A DNA stretch of 64,000 bases from Monarcha castaneiventris obscurior. Lineage: Eukaryota > Chordata > Aves > Passeriformes > Monarchidae. The stretch lies in NCBI GenBank assembly GCA_026261815.1, contig JAMPIT010000230.1, positions 9,671,001 through 9,735,000 on the forward strand, given 5' to 3'. Position numbers and translations under genes: made by a program. This document shows positions 1 to 11,215 of this stretch, piece after piece. The notes beneath the pieces were generated by a model. The model was not told where the DNA came from, did not search any database, and was given only the letters and a program-made list of their open reading frames with translations. Positions within the stretch are counted from its first letter, which is position 1. Every line of letters starts with the position of its first letter.

Positions 1-126
1 GTTTTCTTTTTCACATTAAAATAAGGTCTGGGTCTTTGTCAAAGGTTTTTTGTGGAAGAATTCAACAGAGCTTCTTCTTTCAGTTAACACAGCTCCAATT
101 TACAGAGACACAATCTTCACATATAC

Positions 127-238
127 CTGAACATAATAATTATTCCAGTTCCCTCTTGCCTTGATTTGCAGCACTGTCAGATCCATCAAATTTGCAATTG
201 TCCTGTCATTGGACTCTAGTACTTTTTCATAAATACTC
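127..238 (-). CDS. Putative internal exon, unidentified minus-strand gene (leftmost seen)
   Basis: Read on the minus strand, this 112-nt segment is open in one frame and codes for about 37 residues, including NDRTIANLMDLTVLQIKARG. It lies between an acceptor ending AAATAAAG (weak pyrimidine tract, TAA in frame just upstream) and a donor TTCAG/GTATAT. The first base completes a split codon and the last codon is complete. The upstream exon at 344-411 ends with two bases of a codon, so phase joins exactly across a 105-bp intron. The two other frames contain stops. The segment is amphipathic and not low-complexity. I do not recognise the family. The gene must continue to the left of base 1. Confidence 0.62.
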
Positions 239-343
239 CTTTATTTCAAAAATGTTTCTTCTAATCCAGAAACTAAGTAATCTAGCTCATGAGATATCTT
301 TAGCAAGACTAGAAACGTGCAATTCTTGGAGGAATGACTTTAC

Positions 344-411
344 TGTGAAATACTGACAACTGCCAACATAAGCCAGACAGCCTCATAATGACATGTAGTG
401 CATTTAATGAT
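344..411 (-). CDS. Putative exon with second CxxC of a possible zinc ribbon
   Basis: This is a 68-nt minus-strand exon candidate. The acceptor is very strong: a T-rich tract ending CCATTTTAG, fed by the A-run at 421-434 on the plus strand. The donor is TTCACA/GTAAAG. It is read from its first base and ends with two bases of a codon, which fits both the exon at 2546 (phase 0 end) and the one at 238 (one-base start). The residues begin IIKCTTCHYEAVW, so a CxxC follows a few residues after the junction with the previous exon, which carries CSFC. Together they could form a CxxC...CxxC zinc-binding pair. No family is assigned. Confidence 0.58.
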
Positions 412-564
412 CTAAAATGGCAAAAAAAAAAAAAGAGAAAGTATTATGCATTAGTTTCTAAGTAACACAAGAATAATACCCTTGAAATTACTTTAAATAT
501 TGGTCCAAGCAGGTTCTATGCAAATATCCAGGTGGAATTTTCCATTATTTTTAGAAAATCAAAT
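412..564. other. Intron segment with A-run
   Basis: This is the part of the putative intron left of the CR1 element. It holds a 14-base A-run at 421-434 that, on the minus strand, forms the pyrimidine tract of the acceptor at 412-413. No other feature is seen. Confidence 0.5.
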
Positions 565-1785
565 AATCATAGAATGTTAAGGGATAGAAATGGACATTAA
601 AGAACATCTAGTTCCAAAGCCTCCTGCCACGTGTAGTGACACCTTCCTCTAGATGAGGTTGCTCAAGGCCTTATCTAACCTGGTCTTCTCGGCGAAGAAT
701 CTCTCTTCACATTCCAAGTAGGTCCTCTTCAGCTACTGGAAGGTTGCCATGAGGTCTCCATGAAACCTTCTCTGAACAGGCCCAGCTTTCTCAGCCTGTC
801 TTCATAGGGGAGGTGGTCTAGTCCTCTTATCAGCTTCATGGCCCTCCTCTGGACTTTCTCCAAGAATTCCAAGTCCTTTTTATGTTGGGAGCATCAGAAC
901 TATACTCCATACTCCAGGTAGGGTCTCAGAAGGATAGAGGGGCAGGGTCCCCTCCCTCAATCTGCTAGTCACTCTCCTTTTGATGCAGGCCGGGATTCCA
1001 CTGGTTTGCTGGGCTGTGAGTGCACACCACTGGCTCATGTTGAGTTTTTCGTCAACCATCACCTGCGAGTCTTTCTCCACAGGGCTGCTCTCAATCAGTT
1101 TTCCTCCCAACCTGTTGGTGTGCCTGGAATTGCCACAATCCAGGTGTAAGGCCTTGAACTTTGCTTTGTTAAACTTCGTGAGATTTGCATGGGCTCACCT
1201 TTTTAGCCTGTCCAGGTCCCTCTGGATGGCATCCCTCCCCTCCAGCATGTTGACCGCACCACACAGCTCGGTGTCATCAGCAAACTTGCACTCAATCCCA
1301 CTGTCCATGTTGACAATAAAGATGTTGAACAGTATCAGCCCCAGGACTGACCCAAGGAACACCACTCATCACTGGTCTCTAGATGGACACTGACCCTAGA
1401 CCGCAACTCTGTGTGCAGCCATGGAGCCAGTTTTTTGTCTACAGAGTGGTCCATCCATCAAATCCCTGTCTCTCCAATTGGAGACAAGGATGTCATGCAG
1501 GACAGTGTCAAACACTTTGTGTGAGTCCAGGTAGATGATGCCAGTTGCTCTGGCCCCATCCACCAGTGCTGTAGCCCTGTCATAGAAGGTCACCAAATTT
1601 GTCAGGCAGGGTTTCTCCTCTGTAAAGCTATGTTGGCTGTTACCAATCACCTCTGTTTTCCATGAGATTTGACATGTTTCCAGGAGATTCTGCTCGATGG
1701 TCTTGCCTGGCACAGAGGTGAGACTGACTTGTCTGTAGCTCCCCAGGTCTTCCACTTTCCCCTTTTTAAAAATATTATTTGACAA
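565..1785 (-). mobile_element. CR1 LINE, 5'-truncated, with decayed reverse transcriptase
   Basis: This is a chicken-repeat-1 non-LTR retrotransposon with its sense strand on minus. The 3' end is at about 565, where the plus strand reads ATAATCATAGAATG (ATTCTATG-type tail when inverted) followed by a degraded GGAC..TTAAAGAACATCTAGTTCC motif. Coding remnants run from 1785 down. The segment with SLTSVPGKTIEQ, VIGNSQHSF, CLTNLVTFYDRATALVD and GIIYLDSHKVFDTV is the RT palm. The FADDT active-site motif reads from about 1287 to 1270. LIESSPVEKDSQVMVDEKLN (1106 and below) is the RT C-terminal part. Stops and frame changes break it into at least three pieces, and it lacks ORF1 and the endonuclease, so it is dead. 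It lies in a putative intron in the same orientation as the gene. Confidence 0.95.
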
Positions 1786-2545
1786 ATTAATTGAGCGTAA
1801 TTAAAACATTCTGGACCAAAAGTATTACCATGGCTTAAATAAAATGTGGTACCATCTCACCAATCATTGATGCAGGTATCACAGTCACAGAGAAAAACAA
1901 TTCACACCATAACTGAGATCAGTAATTTCTGATTTTTTTTTCCATTTTTCCAAATTTTCTTTCTATATTCCTTCTTCTCTTGAATAATAAAAATACCCAG
2001 AAAGCAAACACTAATTCTACCCACCCTTCCTCAGTTTGTAACCCACTTTGTACTAACATTTTATTTCAATTTATGTCAGCACAAGTGCTGATCTTAGGCA
2101 TAGAAGTGAAATACAACAGACAAGTGAGAAAATATAAGACTTGAACATAACAAGCCCTGCTTGTGAAGCCTGTTTATGGATGAAAAATACCATAGAAAAG
2201 GCTAACAGAGGGAGCCAAAAAACCACAATGAGCTGCAGTAAATGTTGAAATGTTACCAGGAGTAAACATTCAGATTCCTTTAGCTGACCATGAACTGATA
2301 AGATGAAAGAATAAAGATCCACTGTCTCAAAAGAAACAGAAAACAACATCCACCAGAGTGAACTTTGACTTCTGCAGTACTAGGAACAGGAATGTAACCC
2401 CACAGCTTCTAATTTTGTACTCTTACTGAAGGTGTACTATCAATAACAGTAATGGTAGTAGTGAAAAACTGTTGGTTACCTAAAGATTCCTATCAGATTC
2501 TTTGTGAAAGAGGGATTGAGAAAACATTCAAGGGAAAACACTCAC
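1786..2545. other. Putative intron, no firm feature
   Basis: This is AT-rich sequence between the CR1 and the exon ending at 2546. On minus, a hydrophobic open frame (2349-2071) and two good acceptor-like tracts (near 2320 and 2170) are present, but I found no matching donor in a usable phase. It is treated as intron. Confidence 0.4.
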
Positions 2546-2795
2546 CTTATTTTTTGACACTCTTTGCATCTTAAGGCTTTGCTCTCTTCCAGACATCTGC
2601 AATTTCACATTTCTTAATGATTTTCTGAAATATTGGTGGTTCGATATTTTGGATGCTCTGGACTCTCTTTTCTGTTCTGTCTCTAAAGAATACAGCTGTC
2701 TTGAGCAGAAAGAGCAAAGCTGCTTCTGAATTGAAAATTTGCTACTCATGTCAGCACAGCACTCCTTATCAGTTAATTCATATTCAGGTGTGGAT
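2546..2795 (-). CDS. Putative exon with CSFC motif, 83 codons
   Basis: A single minus-strand frame stays open for about 83 codons and ends at a near-ideal donor, AATAAG/GTGAGTGTT. The residues are polar and protein-like, for example KQLCSFCSRQLYSLETEQKR and NVKLQMSGREQSLKMQR. CSFC is the first half of a possible CxxC...CxxC zinc site completed in the next exon (CTTC, 344-411). The acceptor is the weak point. The chosen one, AAACAAG/ATCC at 2795, gives the right phase with the exon at 3609-3691 but has a poor pyrimidine tract. A far better acceptor exists about 50 bp upstream (TTATTATTATTTCAG), but using it puts a TAA in this frame. The start is therefore uncertain, or the gene carries a lesion here. 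Confidence 0.55.
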
Positions 2796-3608
2796 CTTGT
2801 TTATGCATTTATAAATTTGTGATTCCTTTTGTACTGAAATAATAATAAAATAAACCAAGCCTGGGAATTCTATGCAGTATTCTGTCTCTGATTACAAATG
2901 AAGCTCTTCTGTGTCCTCTGCTACCCCTCTAATCAGGACTAAATTTATATAATTTTCAGAAATTAAACATAATTTCTCAGAAACCATACATATAGAGCCC
3001 TATTCCTGAAGATATAGAAGTGATACAGAATTCCAGTCTCCTGATTAGCTATAGAAGTGATAGTAATGCTTAAGATCCTATCATCTTCAAAGTTAGACCA
3101 AGGTCCTGCTTGTTTGAGAGTGTCCACTTTTAAAAAGTTTTGAAGCAGCTTGTATCCTCATATGATGAATCCTTTTCAGGAGAGCTTAGGGCAGACCTTA
3201 CAAATTACTTAAGAAGGATGTAGCTACTACAATGCTTAGCTTAAATCTTAGGTGTCTACAACTTAATAATTCCAACTTGAAACCTGCAATTCCTATTTTT
3301 GACCTAAGTTCAAAATACGTTGTATTTATAAAAGTGTAAATAGTAGCTTGGGAATACCTAGACTGACATTCATAGATGCTGATATAAAGAGAAATGAAAT
3401 GACTAAGCTAGAAAAGAGATAACATCTAGATTTTCAAATCTTACAGTTATAAATGTGAATCTTGCACCAACCACCTTCCCAGTTCTATTTGAACATACAT
3501 TGTCCTTTTGTGAAAGTTACAAGATAAGCTTCAACATTTTTCTAAAATTTATTTCCAGGCAAAGCAGTATCTAACCAGAATATTACTTTGTTTCCTTTCT
3601 TGTGTCAC

Positions 3609-3691
3609 CTATAAAATCTGCAAAGTTGTTTGTTTTTTGGTTTTTTTTTTTTAATATCAGGTACAATAACAGTGATAACAGATCCAGGGCT
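3609..3691 (-). CDS. Putative exon, lysine-rich segment
   Basis: This minus-strand 83-nt candidate follows a strong acceptor (a T-rich tract ending GAGTTTTTCAG). The donor is TTTATAG/GTGACA. Read from its first base it gives SPGSVITVIVPDI followed by a lysine run that comes from a 12-A homopolymer, and it ends with two bases of a codon, matching the one-base start of the exon at 2795. It could instead be a chance open frame around a poly-T tract, so confidence is limited. The link to the exon at 3958-4056 would need a further very short exon; a 17-nt candidate lies at 3841-3857 (TCATTCAG acceptor, TCTGTA/GTAAAG donor). Confidence 0.38.
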
Positions 3692-3957
3692 CTGAAAAAC
3701 TCACATAAATAAACATACTCAAACACAAAAAGCTTTCCATCTTATTTTAATAGAAATCAGACTGAATACAACATTCTTGGATCAATGCATTTTGTGTATG
3801 AAGGGGAATCATGTAACTGATCACTAAATGCTAGCTTTACTACAGATATATCGATGGCTGAATGAGCACTTCACTGAGGCCTTGTTATTGTTGGTTTTTA
3901 TTTGTTGTTTTCTTAAGGGAAGTAGTTTAAGTCTGATCACATCAACACATTACTAAC

Positions 3958-4056
3958 CAAAACCAAGCTTCTGCCCAATGGGATTGTGCTGAGAATGATC
4001 ATAGTTTATGGATGGGTACTTTCCACTCAGCAAATCACAGATGGGAGAAAGATAGG
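3958..4056 (-). CDS. Putative exon, 32 codons
   Basis: The acceptor is one of the best in the window: about 24 pyrimidines ending TTTTTTCCCAG just before 4056. Of the three minus-strand frames only one is open, and it codes for residues such as YLSPICDLLSGKYPSINYD. It needs two bases to complete the first codon, which is exactly what the exon ending at 4399 leaves. The donor is ambiguous: TTTTG/GTTAGT (end 3958) fits the consensus better than CTTG/GTTTTG (end 3964), and both leave one base. No family is recognised. Confidence 0.62.
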
Positions 4057-4398
4057 CTGGGAAAAAAGAAAAAAAGGAAAAACTAAACAGTAACAACAAA
4101 AAAAGCACATACTTCACACTGACTACCAAAAGATATTCCGTATGGCTTGAATTTATCTAAGAATAGAATGAAAATAAAAAATCATTAATGCTTTTATTAG
4201 TATTTTAATTGCCCCAACATCTATCAGAAAACTGTGTAAGTATTAAATAATAAATTAAATAATAATTAAATAATACTCAAGAGCGTACAAGACAGAGCTG
4301 AGAGAAACCTTTAAAAATCCAGTCTGTAACTGCCCTTCCCCCAGGAACCAAACTGCATCTCATGAGAAATTACTTCCAAATGTAATGCTGATTCTTAC

Positions 4399-4469
4399 CT
4401 GGAAGGGTGCCACTTACATACTCTGGCATATTTAAGGGCAAAACACATTTGAAAAAGAGATGTTCAGTG
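4399..4469 (-). CDS. Putative exon, 23 codons
   Basis: This 71-nt minus-strand exon has a pyrimidine-rich acceptor (CCCTTTTTCTGATAG) and an ideal donor (TTCCAG/GTAAGAAT). Only one frame is open; it reads TEHLFFKCVLPLNMPEYVSG and four more residues. It starts with the last base of a split codon and ends with the first base of the next, joining in phase to both 4797-4836 and 3958-4056. The long plus-strand open frame across 4407-4931 is the antisense shadow of this exon and the next one plus intron. Confidence 0.62.
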
Positions 4470-4796
4470 CTATCAGAAAAAGGGAGGCTCTGGCAAAGCA
4501 ATTTACTACAAATGGGTATGCTGGAAAAGATCCTATATCAGGAGCTGATAGGGGGAACAAAATATTGGTGCCCAATATTTAGCAAGCAGAGCAAATTACC
4601 AGCAAGTCAGGAGCTTTGGGATCCTATTCCAGCATTACTGAAAACCTGGATTAAACACACAGTTTCAACTTCTTTTGCACAACCATTTCTGCAAGGTGTT
4701 AAATTTTCTGCCAAGGTGACCTTCAAGTCAAGTAAGTGTAATTTTCACAAGAGAACATTTGCATATCCCCTGTCTTTCTGTCAGGGCTCCCAATAC

Positions 4797-4836
4797 TTTT
4801 GGACAAATGAATCCACAGTTAGAAGTTCTCTCTCAC
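4797..4836 (-). CDS. Putative short exon, 12 codons
   Basis: This 40-nt minus-strand candidate follows a very strong acceptor (TTTATGTCTTTTTTTCTTAG). It needs two bases to complete its first codon and leaves two (AA) at the donor CCAAAA/GTATTG, so it bridges the exon at 14242-14373 (one-base end) and 4399-4469 (one-base start). The residues are ERELLTVDSFVQ. In this frame a TGA follows six codons after the donor, so it could also be read as a terminal exon, but the phase fit to the next exon favours splicing. Confidence 0.48.
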
Positions 4837-7800
4837 CTAAGAAAAAAAGACATAAACAGATTTTTATACCTGAGAAGCTGATGAAGGACTTCCCTAATGC
4901 TCTAGGGTGTTTTGAGTCACAGAAGGACTGAGCTGGTGTAAATATCCCCCATGTTGAAGTAACAAGTGATGATAAATCAACAATGGTCACTAACAGCAGT
5001 TTCAGTGGGATAAGATGGGTTTATTCATGATGTAAAACTGACTCACCTTGTATTTTGCCACAATAGCTATTTCCTGACAGAAGTACAGATAGCAAAGGCA
5101 TTTTTTTACTTAGTCTGCCCCAGAGACAATTCCTTCTGGAAGGAAATCATCATTCACTCTCCAGTTCTCAGCTGGACTCACTAGCCTGGATGTAGCACAC
5201 AGCAATTAGATCATCTGAAGTACCACAGACACAACAGGTTCCTAAAGACACTCTAAGAAACTTGTCATTTCTGCATGGAAACAAGTCAGCCTGGAGCACT
5301 CTTTTGGGAGCTGCCATTTCAGAGTCTGTGCCTTACACTGGAAGTTTGCCTACTCTGAATTCCCCTGGAAAAAGAGCATTCAAGTTCTTCAGAGTGCAGG
5401 ATGACAGTTAAGTGGCACCATATGGCAATATTGTCTGATAATGACATTTTCCAGGTACAGATAACATTTTCTCAACTTCATTGATTTCAGGAGTTGTGAT
5501 ATATGCAAAAGAGGACAAAATCAGTAGTGGAGTGAACGTTGCTGTATGAAACACCTAATGCAATACAAGCAGAGCTCAGGGAAAGGAGATATCACACATT
5601 CTTATTCTAGTGCTACACCATTAAATGCAAATGCATTTTCTGTTACCAGAGCAGATGTCATTTTGCATTTCAGTTCAAAATGAGAATACAGCCAAGGGGG
5701 TCACTGTACTCCCCCTTTCTAATAGAAATTTCAGATTTGTTCTGTCTTTCCTCTTTTTTTTTCATTCTGAAATAAGCTCTTCAAGCAAGAGATACACACT
5801 ATTCAGAGAATAGTGGTAGTGAAAAAGTAGTCACTGCTTAGTGGAAAAGTCTTAATACAGAAGAGACATAGATGCCTCTATATACACATTTGTGTGAGAA
5901 ACTATGGTCACAGTGTTCACAATTTAGCAGATTATATAACTTGTGTTACACTACACTTTCCTGAGTTCTAAGATTTTAATATTGTAATCGTTATCAAAAA
6001 ATATTAAAAATTCTGAGGGTAAACAATTGAGATTATTAAGGGGGAAAAAAACTCCACACTAACACTTAGGGGCATAGTTCTTAAGTAATCTAAGCAGAGA
6101 GTGTTTTGCTAAATTTTGCACATATATTTTCTCTTTGTCCAATGATAATTTCCTCTTTCTCCTCTAAGCAGCAAATGTTTTCTTGAAATAATACACATTT
6201 TGTTATTGCCCTGTCTGCATTTTGTTGACTTAATTCTTTTTGTCTTATGGCATTTATTTGTAGGAAGTACATGTTGGCCTTTTTACTGATCAGTTTTTTT
6301 GTGTATAAACTAGAGAATATATTATTCATATTTATGACAGAAATTCTACAGTCTGATTTAATATACTTTGGGCTGTACTCTAAAATCCTAAATGCATTAG
6401 GATCTGGCAAAGTCCACATAATGTTACTCAAGATCAGACTGCTCTAAGGATGAGTTAAGGCTTCTTTGCACCTCCTGGGATAACATATGAAGCCATTATA
6501 CTATGAGAAAAATAGCCAATTTTTATAGCATTCCAGGCTTGTGAATGTGTTTGAATTAGTGTAAATGTGACGGAGGCACATAACTGCAGTGAAATACAGC
6601 ATATTAGGAATGTCACATCAACGAGGAGTCTTGATGATATTTGCAGTTAAGTAAATCCAGACGTGTTTTTCATATATGGAAAACAAAAATAATTTTCAAG
6701 TTTGCTTTTCTTAAAAGCCTGCCAAATTTCAAAGGCTTTGGAACAAGTGCTGAAAATTTCAATGATCTTTAAATGGAAGCCATCTAAGATGCATGTAGAC
6801 AGGGCTGCTGCTTGTTCTGCTCTCGTATACAAAAGGATGGAAGGAGGGACTTTCTAGAAGGAGACCAGACATTGTGTAGCAGATGACTGCTGTATCCAAA
6901 ATTCTCATTTATCCTGAACAAGAAGGGTTTCTTTTTGACCATGTCACAAACCCTGTAGAATAAAACTGCCTAAAGAAGAATATTTCCTCATAGGAAATCT
7001 GAAAATGAACTGTAATGATTTAGATTGTCTTCTTTTTGCATCAAAAAGAAAGTCAATATTTAAGCAATTCTAAAGATTTTCCCCACCTTAGTGAAAGGTT
7101 GTGCCCAGACTATAGTGAAAGAAAGTAAGGGAAAGAGATGTTTTAGTTCACCTAATCTGATACATATTCACAATGGAGGGTCTGGTGTGCAATCAAATGC
7201 AATTTTCTGTTAGTCTATTTAGATTTCCAGTCTTCATTGTATTTGAACCATTTGCAATAACAGCTCTGTTACTGGGCACAGAAGCAATTGTTCTTGCTTT
7301 GATGATATGGAGCATGGGCAGAGAGCAGCTCTGAACTAAGTTTTTAGACACTGGGATTTCCAAAATGCACTGATTTTGAAAAGGGTATTAAGCCATAAAT
7401 ATTGTCAGGGCTGTGCTGCTCTGGATTCTTGATGACTACATGCCTGTAATAATCCCACACTCTACCAAACAGTCCATTTGCATTGTGTTCATCACTTCAA
7501 GGACTCACAAAGTGTCTGAGTACAGGAGTATCTGGGACATATTAGTTTGCAATGTCAATATGTTGTATCTACTGTCAGAATTTAAGCATAATCTAGTTTA
7601 GCTGCTTTTAAGAATTCAGAACTGCGTATCTCCTGCTCAGTCATGTATAAATCCATTGACTGGTGTATTTATCAGGTTTTCCTGGTATTTCAATATGTTC
7701 CTTTTTTATGGAAGAACACTGAATATTGTGTCATTTATAAACAGTGTTTATAGTCTCAGGAGCAATGAATATATAAAGTTTCTGTTTTATTTTTTTCTTC

Positions 7801-10800
7801 CTCCTGAATGACTGTGAATGACGATTTATCAGAAGCTGTTTGTTTTTACCAGAATTTTATATAATCCATTTGCAATTTGGGAAATAAAATATTTTCTCAC
7901 ATCTCTAATAATAATTAGCTTGACACTCAAGGCAATAAAACAAAATCATTTAGATAATTGGAAGTGTCTAAGTAACCAATTATTTGAAGATGTCTTTGTG
8001 GCTTAAGGAGAACAAATAAGAAAGTACTCCTCTAGTGAATATCCAATGCACAGTCTCTGCAAATGTTTCCCATGCAGACACTGTTATGGATGCGTCACTT
8101 GCAGTTACTTGCAGAACGCTGTCATTTCACATCTGATGATGATGTGGTGAAACAGGAGTGTGCTTCTGCAATGCCATGAGAGGAATGCAGAGCATATGTC
8201 TGAAACACCTCTGAAAGTCCCTTCCAGATTCTGGTCCCTGTTGTGACATTCTGCTGAATTCTCAATTGCACCCCCCTTCAAAATAGTTAGGGGATTCAAG
8301 GTTTCGCCAAATCCCCTGCTCTACCAGCCTCCACTGGAATAACAAGAACAAATTGATATTTTTCTGACTAAATCTCTCTTCAGGTTGGCTTAATGTCACA
8401 TAACAAGATGTAAACAAGTAGAAAAACATTCAATGATGCTTCACTGAATACTTTTGGCTAGGGAGTAATGGGGGTTGTTAACCACTTACACTTATTATGA
8501 CTTCTAGGCTGTGCCTCAATGAAGCCAATAAATTGTACTTTTCTGAGAACACCCAGCCCTAAATTACACAAATAGTTACTCATATGGTCTGCCAACAGTG
8601 AAGCACTCAGGTCAGTAAAATACTGAAATTCATTTTGTGGAGCTTGGCACTTTTCACAATGATCAATCTTTCTTCCTTGGCAAAGCTCTCTTCTTGGGGT
8701 GATTAACAATAACAACAACAACAAAAAAGCATTATAATCTTCCTGCAAAGGCAGGATTTTAGCTTCCTGCTGCAGGGTAGTGTCAATTGTCAGCATCTTG
8801 TTTGGTTTGTTTAGCTGGCTTTTATTCTTCTCTGACATTTAGAAATTATGTGTTTTCCTTTTCCTCCTCCTCATTGCTGGAGCCATCTGTGGGCCTTTAC
8901 ACAGAGACATCCATTAGGAATACCAGATAGACAAAGCTAATATGCAGTGGAGTAAGATGACAAGCTCCTTTTCTTAATTAATGTCATCACTGCTGCTCAA
9001 GTGAGGATTGCAAACTTCTGAAGTAGCTTGAAAATGAATTGTTCTTAATTTCCATGAGCATTTTTCTACTACATTTAGACTGTTCTATAAATTAAACGGG
9101 GAGGGATCATAGGATTCTGATCCCTTGAAACCACATCTCTACCTGTGCATTAGTACTCTCTGGGACCAATCCTGGATACTGGACCTTTGTGGTCTGGACA
9201 TTGTGGCCATCAGAAGCACTCCTGTTGGGCAGTCAGTCTGCCCAGTGAGCACCCCAGCAAACCATCCCCAAGGGCCCCCTGCTCAGGACTTTGCAGGGGC
9301 CTCTTCTGATCAACAAAGAGTTTGCATGAGATTCCTCAGTTCTGGAGGGTAAGGGAACTCTGACTGTCCAGTGGAGGGATGTGTTAGAGCAACCATTACT
9401 TCATACATTCTATGCCCTGGGCTTTCTGTCTGTGCAAGACATAATTGAAGAGGATTTCAATCCAAGCACTGAAAACTGACCCCAGTATAAACTCAAGGCC
9501 CAGCTGGAGCAGGTACCCAGAGCTGTGACCTCAGAATACTTCACAGCTGCAAAAGGTCTATATGTAGCTGAAAGAAGGAGTATGAAAGTTGAACACATGG
9601 ACCCCACATATCATATTGGCTAAACCCCCAAAATGTTAAAAGACTTATGCAGGTAGCAAAGATGGGAAAGGGGTTAAAGTCTGCCTCTATTCCATCTTTA
9701 TATGGCAGTATTTTCAGCATGAAGGAATGAAGTTGCCTATACCATCTGATCCCTGCATCTCATCATTATTATTAGCAACTACCGTTTCCATCAGAGAAAC
9801 TGAGAGAATTTTTTCATATTCAAATTTGCCTGAATGTTTCCTTACTCCTACCTCCTACTTACATGCCATTTCAGCTAAGCTAAATCTTAAAATAGTGTCC
9901 TTATAATTTCCTTTCATTCTTTATTTCATTCTTGTATGCAAAATCTGCTTTTCTTATGTGTATTCTGTAATCTTAAGAAAAATAGTTGGAGTGTATGTAT
10001 GGCCATTTCTTTTGATCAGCTATCAGGGAGGTAGCCAAGTTTTGAAACATTTTGACTCGCTTTTAATTGTGTGCTCTAAGACGATTTCTATGTTTATCTT
10101 AGTCCTAATTTCATCAGCTATAGGTTTTTTCATCTTAACTTTTTCCCACACTGGTCTATAAATGCCTGTGCAATATTTGTGCTAAATATTTAGAATTTTT
10201 TTAGAAAACAAAACCCAGGAAGCTCAACCTTTAGAAGGTCTGAACATTTTACTTCAGACACACATACCTTTGTGAATATCTGTTCCCTTGCATGGACTTT
10301 CATAATTTGATTATATACAAATATCAGACTTTAAAATAATTTATTCATTGAATTTAATTTTACTTTGTGAAGACCCTCTACGCTTTATTATGTTGAACAA
10401 GACATTAATTTATAATGTTTAGTTTTAAAATGTCTCTCATGTCTACTTATTGCTTATTATATAGAATTGGGTAGATTTTGGGCAAATACATCTGGAAAAG
10501 CACATTAATCATAACTGGGAGATTATTGTTTGGATTGCTTTAGCTTCTGAAAACTTCACGCATAAATCAGAGCCAAATATTTCTAGGGACACACACTAAT
10601 GGTGAGAATAGGTTAAGATTCTTTTTTACTAGTTGAAAATGTAATGATTTGTTTAGTCTGCCAAAAAAAAAAGAATGAAAAAATTTTAGTTGCAATTATA
10701 TCAAATCTATACTTTGTCTTAGTTCAAAGTTAATCCACATTGCCATAAAAATGGCATTAAGGTGTCATGTTCCTTTAGTAACACCTCTCTACGGAGATCC

Positions 10801-11130
10801 CTGACTAACAACTGTGCTTCATAGTGTGCTATGATCTCTGTCTTCTGGATCAGATGCTGAAGTGTACAGTGATTAAAACACAGCAGGAATGCCTATTCCT
10901 CATTAAAGACATTAATGAAAGTCATCCAAACGACAAGACTTTGTAGTGGTTCAGAAGACATTACAGCTACATCCATGCTAGCAAAATAGTGTTGAAAGAA
11001 GCTCTGTGATAGGGATTTGATTTGAAATTTCTACATTGCCATGGAGAGAAAATCATCCACTATACTCTGAAACTTGTTTTAAATTCTGAATTAAATATCT
11101 GCATATATTTAATCTCTTAAATGAAAAAAT

Positions 11131-11215
11131 GTGTATACATATATATTTATTTTTAATATATATACGTGTGTATATATATTCAGAGTATATGAATATATGC
11201 TCCAAAAATATATTC
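11131..11215. repeat. TA/TG-rich low-complexity stretch
   Basis: This is a run of ATATAT, TTTATTTTTAATATATATACG and TGTGTATATAT units, with TATATTCAGAGT repeated twice. Just beyond it, at 11218-11241, the 11-mer AGTCTGTGAAC is duplicated in tandem. It is probably microsatellite decay. Confidence 0.7.

Noticed and set aside
980..1393. 137-codon plus-strand open frame
   Set aside because: It is the complement of the CR1 reverse-transcriptase region.
2071..2349. Hydrophobic 92-codon minus frame
   Set aside because: It has acceptor-like tracts but no donor in a phase that continues to the exon at 344-411, which already joins 2546 directly.
4407..4931. 174-codon plus-strand open frame
   Set aside because: It begins at GTG, has no splice or promoter context, and is the antisense shadow of minus exons 4399-4469 and 4797-4836 plus intron.
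8458..8838. 126-codon minus-strand open frame
   Set aside because: It contains a leucine run from an AAC microsatellite and does not fit the phase of the flanking exons; only 8490-8542 has splice-like ends.
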